Shown: positions 7,392-16,288, numbered from the stretch's first letter. The stretch is DNA of 64,000 bases from Streptomyces erythrochromogenes (GCF_036170895.1 NZ_CP108036.1:7103501-7167500), one strand, 5' to 3'. The notes: generated by a model not told the origin, from the sequence alone. Translations and numbers: made by a program.

Positions 7392-10300
7392 ATGGTGCGT
7401 GTGAAAGTGCTGGGCCCGCTGGAGCTGGTGGTCGGCGGGCAGTCCGTGCCGGCCGGGAGGCGGCACCAGCGGACCGTTCTGGGACGGCTGCTGGCAGCGC
7501 GGGGGTCGGCCGTGCCGGTCGACCGTATCGTCGCGGCGGTGTGGGAGGAGCAGCCGCCGGCCAAGCCGCGCAGTTCCCTGCACGTCTACATCTCCAACCT
7601 GCGCGGGCTCCTGGAGCCCGGCCGGCCTTCGCGTGGGGCGTCCAGCCTGCTCGTCAGCAGTCCGCAGGGGTACGCCCTTCGCCTTCCCGACGACGCCGTG
7701 GACGCCTGGGCCTTCGAATCGGCCGTGCACCGCGCACGCAGCGCACCTCCGGCGGAGGCGGTCCGGCTCCTCGAGGGCGCGCTACGGCTTTGGCGGGGCG
7801 AGGCGTACGCCGACTGGGACGGCGAGCCCTGGGCCGTGGCCGAAACGGCACGCCTGACCGAACTCCGCCTGACCGCTCAGGAGATGGCGATGGCGGCCGG
7901 GCTGGGAGCCGGGTGCGCACAGGAGGTGCTGTCGACTGCCGAGGCCCACGTACGCAGCCATCCGCTCCGCGAGGAGGGCTGGCGGCTGCTCGCCCTCGGG
8001 TTGTGGGCGACCGGCCGCCAGGGCGACGCCCTAGCGGCCCTGCGCCGGGCGGCCGCCGTGTGCGCGGAGGAACTCGGTCTGGATTCCGGGCCCGCTCTGC
8101 TGGAGTTGGAGCAGGCGATCCTCACCCGCCGCACCGAGGTCCTGCACGCCGCGGTGCCCGCGGCCGCGATCCGCGGGACGGGGGCTTCCTTGACGGATGC
8201 CGACCACCGGCGGGAGCCGGCGGTGCAGGTCCAGGGCGGAGCGGATCCGCTGCGTCCCCCCGTCGGCTCCGACGGACCCCCTCCGGCCGCAGCAGTGCGT
8301 ACCGCGGACCGCAGCAGCGCCGGAGACGCCCGGCCCGCCGAGGCCTCCGGCAGGCCCGGGCTCACGGGGCGCCGCAGTAGCGGCCGGGTCTTCGTGGGGC
8401 GGGAGCGCGAGCTCGGTTCGCTGGCCGCCGCTGCCGGCGCGGCACTCCGAAGCGGTGCGGTCGCCCTGGTCTCCGGCGAGGCGGGTGCGGGCAAGTCCTC
8501 CCTGCTGGAATGTTTCTCCGCCGGGCTGCGGGCGCAGGGATGGACCGTCGTGGAGGGGCGCTGCCCGGACGACGAGGGTGCCCCCGCAGCCTGGGCGTGG
8601 GCGCAGGCTCTGGGCAGGCTGGCATCGGTGCTGCCCCCGGAGCCGGTCGGTCCGCTCGCTGCGTTGATCACCCCCGGCAGGCCGGTGGCTCACAGCGCGG
8701 CCGGCGATGCCACCGCGGGCCGCTTCCACCTCCACTCCGCCTTCAACCAGTGGCTGACGGCCGCAGCCGTGCACCGGCCGCTCGCCGTGTTCATCGACGA
8801 CCTGCACGAGGCCGACGCGGAGACGTTGGCCCTGCTGGGCAGCGCCGCCGGTATCGACGGCGCCCCGCTCCTCGTCGTGGCGGCGTTCCGCCCGGGCCAC
8901 GCCGACGCCCGTCTCGCCCCGCTGCTCGCCGCACTGGCGCGCCGCCAGCCCTTCCGGGTCGCCCTCGACGGCCTGGACAGGACCGAGGTCGCGGCGCTCG
9001 TCCGGGCCGTGTGCGGCGCGGACGTGGACGACCGCGTGGTCACCGTCCTCGCGGACCGGACCGGCGGAAACCCCTTCTACGTCACCGAAAGCGCCCGCCT
9101 GCTGGCGAGCGGGCAGGCGCAGGCAGCCGCGGCAGGGGTGCCCGACGGAATCCGCGACGTGGTGCGCGAACGCCTGGCCCGGCTGCCCGCCGGGGCCGCC
9201 GACATCCTGCGGCTCGCCGCCGTCGCGGGCACCGAGACGCACGTCGCGGTGCTCTCGGCCGCCGCCCCGGCCGCCGCCGTCATCGAGGCGCTGGAGGCCT
9301 GCGTCACCGCGGGCCTGCTCACCGAACCGGGCCCGGGGCGGGTCCGTTTCACCCACCCGCTGCTGCGCGACACCGTGTACGGCGATCTCACGGGCTTGCG
9401 CCGAGGCCTTCTGCACGGCCGGGTGGCCGAGGCCCTGGCCCGGCTCCGGCCCGACGACCTGTCCGCCCTCGCCCTGCACTTCACCCGCTCCGGAGACCCC
9501 CGCCACGCCGCCCAGGCCGTGGACCACTCCGTGCGCGCCGCCGCCCTCGCCGAGCACCGGTACGCCCACGACGTGAGCGCCGACCTGCTCCGCCAGGCCC
9601 TCGACGCGGCCGAGCTGATACCCGAGACTGCCGACGCGCGGGCCGAGCGGACCGTCGGCCTGCTCGGCGCGCTCACGCGCGCCCAGATCCGGGCCGGCTC
9701 GGGGGACGCCGCCGCACGCACCCGCCGCCGGGCCCTGGACTGCGCCCAGTACGCCGGCCGCGCCGATCTCGCCGTCGCGGCCTTCACGGCGTGGACCGAG
9801 CCCACACCGTGGCTCACCCGCAACCAGAGCACGGTCGACACGTACGTCGTCGACACCCTGGAGCAGCTGACCGCCCGCCCCGGGCTGGCGCCCGCCGACC
9901 GCGCGCGGCTCCTGCAGACGCTGGTGGAGGAGCTGCCCGACGACACGGGAGAACGGGCGGCCGGGCTCGCCGAGCGGCAGCTGGCCCTCGCGCGCTCCAC
10001 CGGCGACCCGGCCCTGCTCGCGGCGGCGCTCACCACCATGACCAAGCTGCTGCCGCACGAGCACCAGGCCTCCGGCTGCGCACCCGTCGTCGCCGAACTC
10101 CGCGAACTGACCCGGCGCCACGATCTGCCCGCCTACCGATGGGTGTGCGAACAGGCGGACGCGATGATCGCCGCGATCGGCAACGACGCCGAACAGGTCG
10201 ATCGCCACGCCCACGAAGGCCTGGCCCTGGCCCGTCGCTACCGGATGCCCGAGGCGGAGGCGGCGAGCCTGTCCACCCTCGCGATGCTCGCCCACGCCCG

Positions 10301-10871
10301 CGGCCACTTCACGGAAGCCGAGCACCTGTACGAGCAGGTGCGCGAACGCCTGGTACGACACAACGCGCCCCGCGCCGCCGACCTCCATGCCCGGGGGATC
10401 ATCACCATCAGACTGAGCCAGGGCCGGATCGCGGAGGTCGAAGCCCCGGCGCGCGCCCTGCATGCGGCGTGGGGCACCCGCGGCGGCGAGGCCCTGGCCC
10501 TGGTTCTGGCGCTCCAGGGCCGTACCGAGGAGGCGCGCGCCGTCCGGTTCGACACCTTGCCCGTACCGGACCACTTCTACGGCGTACGGCTCGGCGCGCG
10601 TGCCCGACTGGCCCGCCTGCTGGGCGACACCGCGGCGGCGGCCGCCCTCGTGCCGCTGCTCCTGCCCCTGCGGCAACAGTTCGGATCCGCCGCCACCACC
10701 GCCTTCTGCACCCGCCCGCTCGCCCTCGCGCTGGGCGAGGTGTACGCGCTGCTGGGCGACACGGCAGCCGCGCGGGACGCCTTCCGGCAGGCCGCGGACG
10801 TCGCACGCAAGTGGGACTCCCCCCACGCGCTGGCCGCTGCCGAAGAGGCCGAGCGCGCGCCGGCCGGCTGA
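7392..10871 (+). CDS. Large SARP-type regulator with AAA ATPase and TPR domains
   Basis: 1159 residues. Residues 1-95 form an OmpR-like winged helix (VKVLGPLELVVGG, RTVLGRLLAARG, VYISNLRGLLEP), followed by a bacterial transcriptional activation domain to about residue 240 (REEGWRLLALGLWATGRQGDALAALRR). After a low-complexity linker comes an AAA_16-type ATPase with Walker A SGEAGAGKSS near residue 365 and Walker B LAVFIDDLHEAD. The C-terminal third is alpha-helical and TPR-like. This is the layout of large SARP regulators, which bind direct repeats and activate secondary metabolism or respond to nucleotides. Unlike SARP-LAL proteins, it has no LuxR helix-turn-helix at the C terminus. It is divergent from the ROK regulator and convergent with the LuxR-type gene. 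Its target genes are not evident nearby. Confidence 0.9.
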   Translation: MVRVKVLGPLELVVGGQSVPAGRRHQRTVLGRLLAARGSAVPVDRIVAAVWEEQPPAKPRSSLHVYISNLRGLLEPGRPSRGASSLLVSSPQGYALRLPDDAVDAWAFESAVHRARSAPPAEAVRLLEGALRLWRGEAYADWDGEPWAVAETARLTELRLTAQEMAMAAGLGAGCAQEVLSTAEAHVRSHPLREEGWRLLALGLWATGRQGDALAALRRAAAVCAEELGLDSGPALLELEQAILTRRTEVLHAAVPAAAIRGTGASLTDADHRREPAVQVQGGADPLRPPVGSDGPPPAAAVRTADRSSAGDARPAEASGRPGLTGRRSSGRVFVGRERELGSLAAAAGAALRSGAVALVSGEAGAGKSSLLECFSAGLRAQGWTVVEGRCPDDEGAPAAWAWAQALGRLASVLPPEPVGPLAALITPGRPVAHSAAGDATAGRFHLHSAFNQWLTAAAVHRPLAVFIDDLHEADAETLALLGSAAGIDGAPLLVVAAFRPGHADARLAPLLAALARRQPFRVALDGLDRTEVAALVRAVCGADVDDRVVTVLADRTGGNPFYVTESARLLASGQAQAAAAGVPDGIRDVVRERLARLPAGAADILRLAAVAGTETHVAVLSAAAPAAAVIEALEACVTAGLLTEPGPGRVRFTHPLLRDTVYGDLTGLRRGLLHGRVAEALARLRPDDLSALALHFTRSGDPRHAAQAVDHSVRAAALAEHRYAHDVSADLLRQALDAAELIPETADARAERTVGLLGALTRAQIRAGSGDAAARTRRRALDCAQYAGRADLAVAAFTAWTEPTPWLTRNQSTVDTYVVDTLEQLTARPGLAPADRARLLQTLVEELPDDTGERAAGLAERQLALARSTGDPALLAAALTTMTKLLPHEHQASGCAPVVAELRELTRRHDLPAYRWVCEQADAMIAAIGNDAEQVDRHAHEGLALARRYRMPEAEAASLSTLAMLAHARGHFTEAEHLYEQVRERLVRHNAPRAADLHARGIITIRLSQGRIAEVEAPARALHAAWGTRGGEALALVLALQGRTEEARAVRFDTLPVPDHFYGVRLGARARLARLLGDTAAAAALVPLLLPLRQQFGSAATTAFCTRPLALALGEVYALLGDTAAARDAFRQAADVARKWDSPHALAAAEEAERAPAG

Positions 10872-10937
10872 CGAGGCCCTCACCCTGGCAAGACCGGAGA
10901 CTGCCGGCGAGCCCCCCGACCGGCGGGCGCCGCCGCG

Positions 10938-11696
10938 TCACAGGGCGCCGTGCCGGAAGGCGTAGGCCACCGCCTCGGTGCGGTTGCGCAGGCCCAGCCG
11001 ACCCGTCACCCCGCTGATCACCTGCTTGATCGTGCGCTCGGAGTAGTTCAGCCGGCGCCCGATGTCCGCGGTGTCCAGGCCCTCCGCGAGCAGCCGCAGT
11101 ACCTCCACCTCTCTGGTCCCCAGTCCCGAGAACGTCAGCCCGGCGGGTTCCAGCACGCTGCTGCGCAGGCCGAGCACCTGGTCGACGAGTCTTCCTTGGA
11201 GCGCGGACGGCAGCACGGCGTTGCCCCGGGCCGTCTCCCGGACGGCCTCGGCCACCGCGTCGAATCCCGCCGAGGTGCGTGCCACCACGCCGCGCAGCCC
11301 GTACTGCACGGCGGGCAGGACGTACCGGTCGGGGACCTCGCCGGTCACCAGCACGGCGCCGGCTTCCGGATCGTGCGCGCCGGCGGCCAGCGAGCGCAGC
11401 AGATCCAAGGTGGCGCCGGTGAACCGGTCCGCGAAGACGAGGTGCACATCGGCCCGGTGCCGCTCTGCCGAGGGAAGGGGCCGCAGCCCGGCGTAGTCGC
11501 GCAGCCGCGCCCGCGCGCCCTCCGCCGTCAAGGCGTCCTCGGCGGTCACCGACACGCCCACCGGCCCGGACCGGGGGCTGCCGTGCCGGGAACCGCCGGG
11601 CGCCGACCTGCCGCTGCGCGGAGGCACTGCCGCTCGTACCCCGTCGGCGGGAACGGACGAGGCGGCCGGAGCCGGGACGGGGAGGGTGAGGAGCAC
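10938..11696 (-). CDS. LuxR-family helix-turn-helix regulator
   Basis: The C-terminal third is a clear LuxR/NarL helix-turn-helix: LGTREVEVLRLLAEGLDTA followed by IGRRLNYSERTIKQV and GLRNRTEAVAYAFRHG. The N-terminal part (VSVTAEDALTAEGARARLR onwards) has the fold pattern of a receiver domain but lacks a recognisable acidic pocket and phospho-aspartate, so it is probably not phosphorylated. The start is uncertain. The frame is open for another 380 bases upstream; I chose the GTG at 11696, and the GTG of VGVSVTAEDAL further in is also possible. Atypical response regulators of this kind are numerous in Streptomyces and usually control differentiation or metabolism. It faces the zinc-ribbon gene at 12071 across a 374-bp divergent region. 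Confidence 0.85.
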   Translation of the reverse strand: MLLTLPVPAPAASSVPADGVRAAVPPRSGRSAPGGSRHGSPRSGPVGVSVTAEDALTAEGARARLRDYAGLRPLPSAERHRADVHLVFADRFTGATLDLLRSLAAGAHDPEAGAVLVTGEVPDRYVLPAVQYGLRGVVARTSAGFDAVAEAVRETARGNAVLPSALQGRLVDQVLGLRSSVLEPAGLTFSGLGTREVEVLRLLAEGLDTADIGRRLNYSERTIKQVISGVTGRLGLRNRTEAVAYAFRHGAL

Positions 11697-12070
11697 GTGG
11701 GTGCACCGCCGATCTGGTGTCCGGGCCGGCGGCCGGAACCGGGGCCCGCGGGAGGGGTCGTCGCGGCCGCGGCCGGTCTGCGCGGCAAAGCACCACGGCC
11801 GCCGCCGCGGTCTCTTCCACCCTGCCCCGTGCCACCTGGCATCGGCTTGGCATCCGCTTGCCGTCTGTCTGCCGCGACGGGAACTGCCCGGTCCCAGCAC
11901 GCGGTTCCCACCCGCGCCCGGCCCTGCCCGAACGGACACGGGAGGGCGTCCGATCAGGCCGCCGCACGCCGCACCGGACCGGAATCGAGGATTCCGTCGG
12001 ATGGAATGGGACGACCGGCGGCCGACCAGGCGGCCACCGGCCCGGAACACCACTTCGAGGAGACACCACC
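11697..12070. other. 374-bp divergent intergenic region
   Basis: It separates the LuxR-type regulator from the zinc-ribbon gene. Part may encode an N-terminal extension of the regulator, whose frame stays open. The only clear structure is a tandem 11-bp repeat at 11838-11859, annotated separately. A GAGGAG ribosome site lies just before the ATG at 12071. Confidence 0.6.
11838..11859. repeat. Tandem 11-bp direct repeat, candidate regulator site
   Basis: GGCATCGGCTT is followed immediately by GGCATCCGCTT, with ten of eleven positions identical. The 11-bp period places both copies on one face of the helix, as in direct-repeat activator sites. The repeat lies between two divergent genes, one of which encodes a DNA-binding protein. 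Confidence 0.5.
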
Positions 12071-13390
12071 ATGGCACTCGCCTGTGGCCACGACGCCCCC
12101 GCCTACGGCCTCCCGGTCTGCGAGCACATCCGGACCGCGACCAACGAGGTCGACTTCTCCATCCACTACACCGGGCAGGGCCACGAACAGCAGCGGATAT
12201 GCGCCCTGTGCCGCGAAGAAGCCGAGCACGGCCGGCCGGTCGCCGCCGGCCGCATCTGCGAGGACTGTTCGGACACCTCGTACGGGAGCGTGGTCGACTC
12301 CGTCGGGCGCCCCGAGATCATCGACGCCTCCCGCCCCGTCCCGGGCGCCGGACCTCTGGTCCCGTTCCCCGCGGAAACGGGTACCGTCCTGGACCTCGCT
12401 CCCACCGAGCGGGGACTGCTGCTGCTCGCGGCCGACGGGCGGATCCTGCTGTGGGACGCCGAGGCGGGCTCCTGCACGCACCTGGCCACCACCGGCGTCA
12501 CCGTGCCGGCCGACGCGAAACCGTGGAGCGGGCACGACAAGGCCCTGCGGCTGCACGCCTCCCGCAACGGCCGGTTCGCCGCCGTCGTCGTCGACTTCGG
12601 CCGCACCGGCGAGGTGATCGACCTGACCACCGGAACGGTCACCACCGCCCTGGAGAACGACGGGTACCACAGCGAGACCGTCCCCTACTCCCTCCTGTTC
12701 ACCGAGCACGCCGGCCGCGACGTCGTCCTGCACCGCACCCGGTGGAACCGGATCGCGGGCACGGACCCGGCGACCGGCGAGCCCGTCCTCCTGATGCCGG
12801 AGTCCGAGAAGGAGGCCGCCTGGGCGCACAGCTTCCACGGCGCGCTCCACCTCAGTCCGGGCGCCACCCGCCTGGCTTCGGACACCTGGGTGTGGCACCC
12901 GCTGGGCCAGCCCGTCACCTGGGACCTCGCCCGGTGGTTCGCCGAGGGGAAGTCCGCCTGGAACGGCGAGCAGCCCGCCGTCGAATTCCGGCTGCTGCCT
13001 CCCTGCGAGTACCACTGGAACCGGCCCATGGTCTGGCTGGACGAGGCGCGGATCGTCCTCGGCGGGCTCGGAGACGACGACGAGGCAGTGGTCCCCGGCG
13101 CCCGCGTCTTCGACGTCACCCGCATGGTCGACCTCGGAGTCGACGGCTCGCGGCCCGACGAGACGGCGACGTTCGGAGGCCCCGAAGGCCGGTTCTTCGC
13201 CGCCGACGGCCTGCTGTACTCGGCAGGCGGAACCGGCTTGGAGATCTGGGACCCCACCTCCGGCGCCCGCATCGGTTCCGTCCCCGACTTCCACCCCACC
13301 CACCACGACACCGTCCGCCGCGAACTCGTACAGCTCACCGCGGACGGCGTCCGCCGCCGCCCGACGGCCGAAAGCCTGCCCACCGGCTGA
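12071..13390 (+). CDS. Hypothetical protein, N-terminal zinc ribbon plus repeat-like domain
   Basis: 439 residues, family not recognised. The N terminus carries Cys5-His7, Cys17-His19, a CALC pair at 44-47 and a CEDC pair at 63-66, arranged as one or two zinc sites. The rest contains short beta-rich stretches ending in WD-like or aromatic turns (LLAADGRILLWDAEAG, YSAGGTGLEIWDPTSGARIG), suggesting a beta-propeller-like fold. No signal peptide or membrane segment is seen, so it is probably cytoplasmic. The ATG at 12071 is preceded by GAGGAG at good spacing. It is divergent from the LuxR-type regulator, and a hairpin at its 3' end may terminate transcription. A zinc ribbon followed by a propeller suggests a scaffold or sensor, but no function can be assigned. 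Confidence 0.75.
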   Translation: MALACGHDAPAYGLPVCEHIRTATNEVDFSIHYTGQGHEQQRICALCREEAEHGRPVAAGRICEDCSDTSYGSVVDSVGRPEIIDASRPVPGAGPLVPFPAETGTVLDLAPTERGLLLLAADGRILLWDAEAGSCTHLATTGVTVPADAKPWSGHDKALRLHASRNGRFAAVVVDFGRTGEVIDLTTGTVTTALENDGYHSETVPYSLLFTEHAGRDVVLHRTRWNRIAGTDPATGEPVLLMPESEKEAAWAHSFHGALHLSPGATRLASDTWVWHPLGQPVTWDLARWFAEGKSAWNGEQPAVEFRLLPPCEYHWNRPMVWLDEARIVLGGLGDDDEAVVPGARVFDVTRMVDLGVDGSRPDETATFGGPEGRFFAADGLLYSAGGTGLEIWDPTSGARIGSVPDFHPTHHDTVRRELVQLTADGVRRRPTAESLPTG

Positions 13391-13404
13391 GCCGGAGGCC
13401 GGTG
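13381..13404 (+). terminator. Possible terminator hairpin
   Basis: CACCGGC (13381-13387) and GCCGGTG (13398-13404) form a 7-bp stem that includes the stop codon of the preceding gene. There is no T-run, as is usual in this GC-rich background. Confidence 0.4.
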
Positions 13405-13544
13405 TGCTGCGGGGACGCCGTGCTCCTCATGCGCGCCGGCGCGATGCCCGCACCCTGGGTGCGGCCCCGCTTCCCGTGGACTGCCGGATCGGCGGGAACA
13501 AAGTCGGCTTCGCAGCCCGGGTCGACGCGTTGTTGCGGCGGGGC

Positions 13545-13913
13545 TCAGCGTCCCAGTTGGGCGTCGAGCCAGGTGAGGACCTCGGGCGTGACGGGGTCGG
13601 TGATGTCGCGGAACTCCTGGTGCTTGGTGAGGTACTTGGCGACGTAGGGGCAGACGGGGACGATCCGCTTCCCAGCGGCGCGGACGTCGGTGAGGGCCTG
13701 CTCGACGAGGACCGCCGCGAGCCCCCGGCCGGCGTACGCGTCGTCGATCTCGGTGTGGAAGAAGACCCGCTGGTCGTCGCGGTCGCGGTAGGCGGTCAGG
13801 CCGGCCCGCTGCTCGTCGACGAGGATCTCGTAGCGGTGGCGGGCGTCGACGCGGCGGACGACGGGGGCCGCGGGGGTGGCGGAGTCGGAGGCTTCGGTGT
13901 TCTGCTCGCTCAT
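13545..13913 (-). CDS. Small GNAT-fold N-acetyltransferase (YjdJ-like)
   Basis: 122 residues, the size of the small GNAT family that includes YjdJ. The acetyl-CoA loop is visible as IDDAYAGRGLAAVLVEQAL, followed by GKRIVPVCPYVAKYLTKH, which is characteristic of this subgroup. The ATG at 13913 precedes a short acidic, low-complexity N terminus (MSEQNTEASDSATP) and then VVRRVDARHRYEILVDEQRAG. It lies 35 bp downstream of the pirin gene on the same strand and is probably cotranscribed. The acetyl acceptor is unknown. Confidence 0.88.
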   Translation of the reverse strand: MSEQNTEASDSATPAAPVVRRVDARHRYEILVDEQRAGLTAYRDRDDQRVFFHTEIDDAYAGRGLAAVLVEQALTDVRAAGKRIVPVCPYVAKYLTKHQEFRDITDPVTPEVLTWLDAQLGR

Positions 13914-13948
13914 GGCGAAGGCCTTTCGGTGCGGGGCGGGGAGGGGGC

Positions 13949-14914
13949 TCAGTGGCGGGAGGGGTTTGTGCGGGGGGCGATGACGGCGTTGGGCAGGGCC
14001 GGGGCGGGCAGTCGCTCGCCGGGGTAGCCGTCGACGGTGCCGAAGCGGTCGGAGGCGCGCTCCCAGTCCTCCCTCGCCTGGACGATGTCCTGGTGGGCGC
14101 GGCCGATGAAGTTCCACCACATCACGATCTCCTCCTCGAAGGGCGGGCCGCCGAGGAGGACCGTCCGAGCCGGGTGGTCGGAGTCGTTGGTGAGGGTGAG
14201 GGTGGTGCGGCCGGGGGCGGCGTAGCCGAGTTCCGCGGGGCGCAGGGGAGTTCCGCCGAGGCGGACGTCGCCCTCGTCGACGAGGAGGCCGTGTTCGAAG
14301 CCGGGGTCGACGTCGAGGGTGACCGTGGCGCCGGCGTCGATCAGGACTTCGGCGCCGAGGAGCGGGGTGAAGGTGCGTACGGGGGAGGTGTCGCCGGCGA
14401 GGGTGCCCAGGAAGACCCGCAGCTGCGCGCCGTGGACGCGGAACGGCGCAGGTGCGTGATGCTGGAACTCCCTCGGCGCGTGGCGGTGTTCGGCGGGGAG
14501 GGCCACCCAGAGCTGGACGCCGTGCAGGACGGTGGTGCCGGGGGTGGAGACTTCCGTGTGGCTGATGCCGTGGCCCCCGGTCATGAGGTTGATCTCGCCG
14601 GGCCGTACGAAGGCGTGCGTGCCCAGGCTGTCGCGGTGCTCGATCTCCCCGCTGAACAGCCAGCTCACCGTCTGGAGCCCGGTGTGCGGGTGCGGGGCGA
14701 CGTCCATGCCGCCGGAATCCGCGACCCGGTCGGGGCCGTAGTGGTCGGCGAAGCACCAGGCCCCGATGAGCGTCCGGGACCGCTGGGGCAGGGTGCGGCG
14801 TACGGTCATCGCCCGCGGCCCGCCCAGTGGGACGTCCCGGGCGGTGAGGACCTCGATGCCGACCTCTGTCGCGGTCGCGGTCTCGCTCGCGGTCTGGACC
14901 TCGGTGTGATCCAT
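13949..14914 (-). CDS. Pirin family protein
   Basis: 321-residue bicupin of the pirin family. The N-terminal cupin has the metal-binding pattern DVAPHPHTGLQTVSWLFSGE and the HRD / GINLMTGGHGISHTE-type region typical of pirins (here GEINLMTGGHGISHTE). The C-terminal cupin contains a conserved acidic GGPPFEEEIVMWWNFIGR motif. Pirins are iron-binding cytoplasmic proteins, and some are quercetin dioxygenases or redox sensors. The ATG at 14914 follows a GGGAG ribosome site and replaces a longer open frame. It is divergent from an AhpD-like gene across only about 100 bp that carries an AT-rich inverted repeat, which suggests a shared redox or phenolic-compound response (inference). Confidence 0.93.
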   Translation of the reverse strand: MDHTEVQTASETATATEVGIEVLTARDVPLGGPRAMTVRRTLPQRSRTLIGAWCFADHYGPDRVADSGGMDVAPHPHTGLQTVSWLFSGEIEHRDSLGTHAFVRPGEINLMTGGHGISHTEVSTPGTTVLHGVQLWVALPAEHRHAPREFQHHAPAPFRVHGAQLRVFLGTLAGDTSPVRTFTPLLGAEVLIDAGATVTLDVDPGFEHGLLVDEGDVRLGGTPLRPAELGYAAPGRTTLTLTNDSDHPARTVLLGGPPFEEEIVMWWNFIGRAHQDIVQAREDWERASDRFGTVDGYPGERLPAPALPNAVIAPRTNPSRH

Positions 14915-14938
14915 CTCCCGGCCCCTCTCCCACCAAAG

Positions 14939-14959
14939 TAGTTTCGTTTTCAACAACTA
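14939..14959. promoter_or_regulatory. AT-rich inverted repeat between pirin and AhpD-like genes
   Basis: TAGTT (14939-14943) and AACTA (14955-14959) are inverted around an 11-bp AT-rich spacer in an otherwise very GC-rich region. The position between two divergent redox-related genes and the TAGTT/AACTA arms are typical of MarR-type operators. No MarR gene is adjacent. Confidence 0.5.
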
Positions 14960-15013
14960 TCGGTGATCATAAGTCCCGAAGGCAACCCGCGACAACAGGC
15001 GAAGGAGCACAGG

Positions 15014-15514
15014 GTGATCGAGACGGCACATGCCGCGCAGGCCCCCCGGGCCACCGGTCGGATCTACCTCGACAAGCAGAGCCCCGCCGCGTACCAGGCG
15101 CTGGTCGGGACCGCCGACGCCGTGCGCGCGACGGCTGCCGACGCCGGTCTGGACCGGATCATGGTAGAGCTGGTCAACCTCCGCGTGTCCCAGCTCAACG
15201 GTTGCGCGTTCTGCCTCGACGTCCACACCCGGGCGGCCCTGCGCGCCGGGGAGACCACTCGTCGCCTCGGCGTGCTCGCCGCCTGGCGGGACACCGAGCT
15301 CTTCTCCGCCCGCGAGCGCGCCGCTCTCGCCCTGGCCGAGGCCGCCACCCACCCCGCCGACGCCCTCGCCCAGGAGCGGGCGTACGCGCAGGCGGGGGAG
15401 GTGCTGGACGACGACGAGATCTCCGCCGTGGTCTGGGTGGCGATCGCGATCAACGCCTTCAACCGGGTCTCCATCCTGAGCAAACACCCGGTACGGGAGG
15501 CTCCCGCCCGCTGA
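15014..15514 (+). CDS. Carboxymuconolactone decarboxylase / AhpD-like protein
   Basis: 166 residues. The AhpD-like catalytic motif CAFCLDVHTRAA (CxxC followed by His) is present in the middle of the protein, preceded by ELVNLRVSQLNG, which defines the alkylhydroperoxidase AhpD core fold. Such proteins reduce peroxides or act in aromatic breakdown, and the CxxC pair argues for peroxidase or disulfide chemistry. The GTG at 15014 follows GAAGGAG at ideal spacing, so I preferred it over the upstream ATG at 14963. It is divergent from pirin, and both are likely controlled from the AT-rich inverted repeat between them. Confidence 0.92.
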   Translation: MIETAHAAQAPRATGRIYLDKQSPAAYQALVGTADAVRATAADAGLDRIMVELVNLRVSQLNGCAFCLDVHTRAALRAGETTRRLGVLAAWRDTELFSARERAALALAEAATHPADALAQERAYAQAGEVLDDDEISAVVWVAIAINAFNRVSILSKHPVREAPAR

Positions 15515-15584
15515 CCCGCCGGCCGGGCCGGGGCGCCGGGCCGGACCGCCAGGCCCATCGCGAGGTCGAGGAGCACGACCAGGA

Positions 15585-16178
15585 GTGCCCCGAGTGCCTC
15601 GGCGCCTTGAAGTGATCCACCTCCGTCTCGAGCAGTGCCACTTGCCCGAGACGGGCTGGGGTTTGCTCAACCTGACGGGTGGCGTCGTCACGGCGGGCAA
15701 GGTCTGGACGGACGACGGTGAGGTCTACGAAGTCCACTCGCTCAAGCGCCGTGCCGCGACGGCGACCCGACCTGTACCCATTCCGCCGCAGTTCGTCCGT
15801 GTCCTGCGTGCCCACGTGGAGCGCTTCGCTGTCGCCCCGGACGGGCGGCTGTTCCGGAACCAGGCAGGCAACTACGTGGAGGCGGCGGCGTACGGGATCA
15901 CGTGGTCGAGGGCGCGGGAGTACGTCCTGACCCGCACGGAGCTCGCGGCCGGTCTGGCGAAGCGGCCCTATGACCTCCGGCATGCCGGGATCTCGTTCTG
16001 GCTCCACTCGGGTGTCGACCCTGCTGAGTGTGCTCGGCGGGCCGGTCACAGCATCCACGTCCTGTTCAAGTACTACGCCAAGTTCCTCGATGGCGTTCAG
16101 GAGCAGGCCAACCGTCTCATCGAGCAGTCCACGGAGGAGTGGGACCGCGTCAGCAAGGGCGTGCCACCCACCCGGTGA
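15585..16178 (+). pseudogene. Tyrosine-recombinase (phage/element integrase) C-terminal remnant
   Basis: The frame encodes only the distal catalytic domain of a tyrosine integrase. Visible are the beta-sheet region LKRRAATATRPVPIPP and the catalytic block RPYDLRHAGISFWLHSG, then GHSIHVLFKYYAKFL with the His, Arg and nucleophilic Tyr expected. The N-terminal SAM-like DNA-binding domain and the region around the first catalytic arginine are missing. Similarity begins abruptly near position 15600, right after the AhpD-like gene, and the ATG has no ribosome site. It is most likely the scar of an excised or decayed integrative element. No tRNA or repeat that could be an attachment site was found beside it. 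Confidence 0.82.
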
Positions 16179-16288
16179 GCCCGGTTTGGTCCGTGACTGG
16201 TCCGGAACAGCCGGTCTGGAGTGGGGGAGGCGCGGGAGAAACTGGGAGGAACAGGAAAACCTGATATCCGCGTCGAGTGGGTCGCGCC

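Noticed and set aside
13545..14936. Single 463-codon reading that would fuse pirin region and GNAT
   Set aside because: The first part is out of frame with pirin. Separate ATG starts and ribosome sites show two genes.
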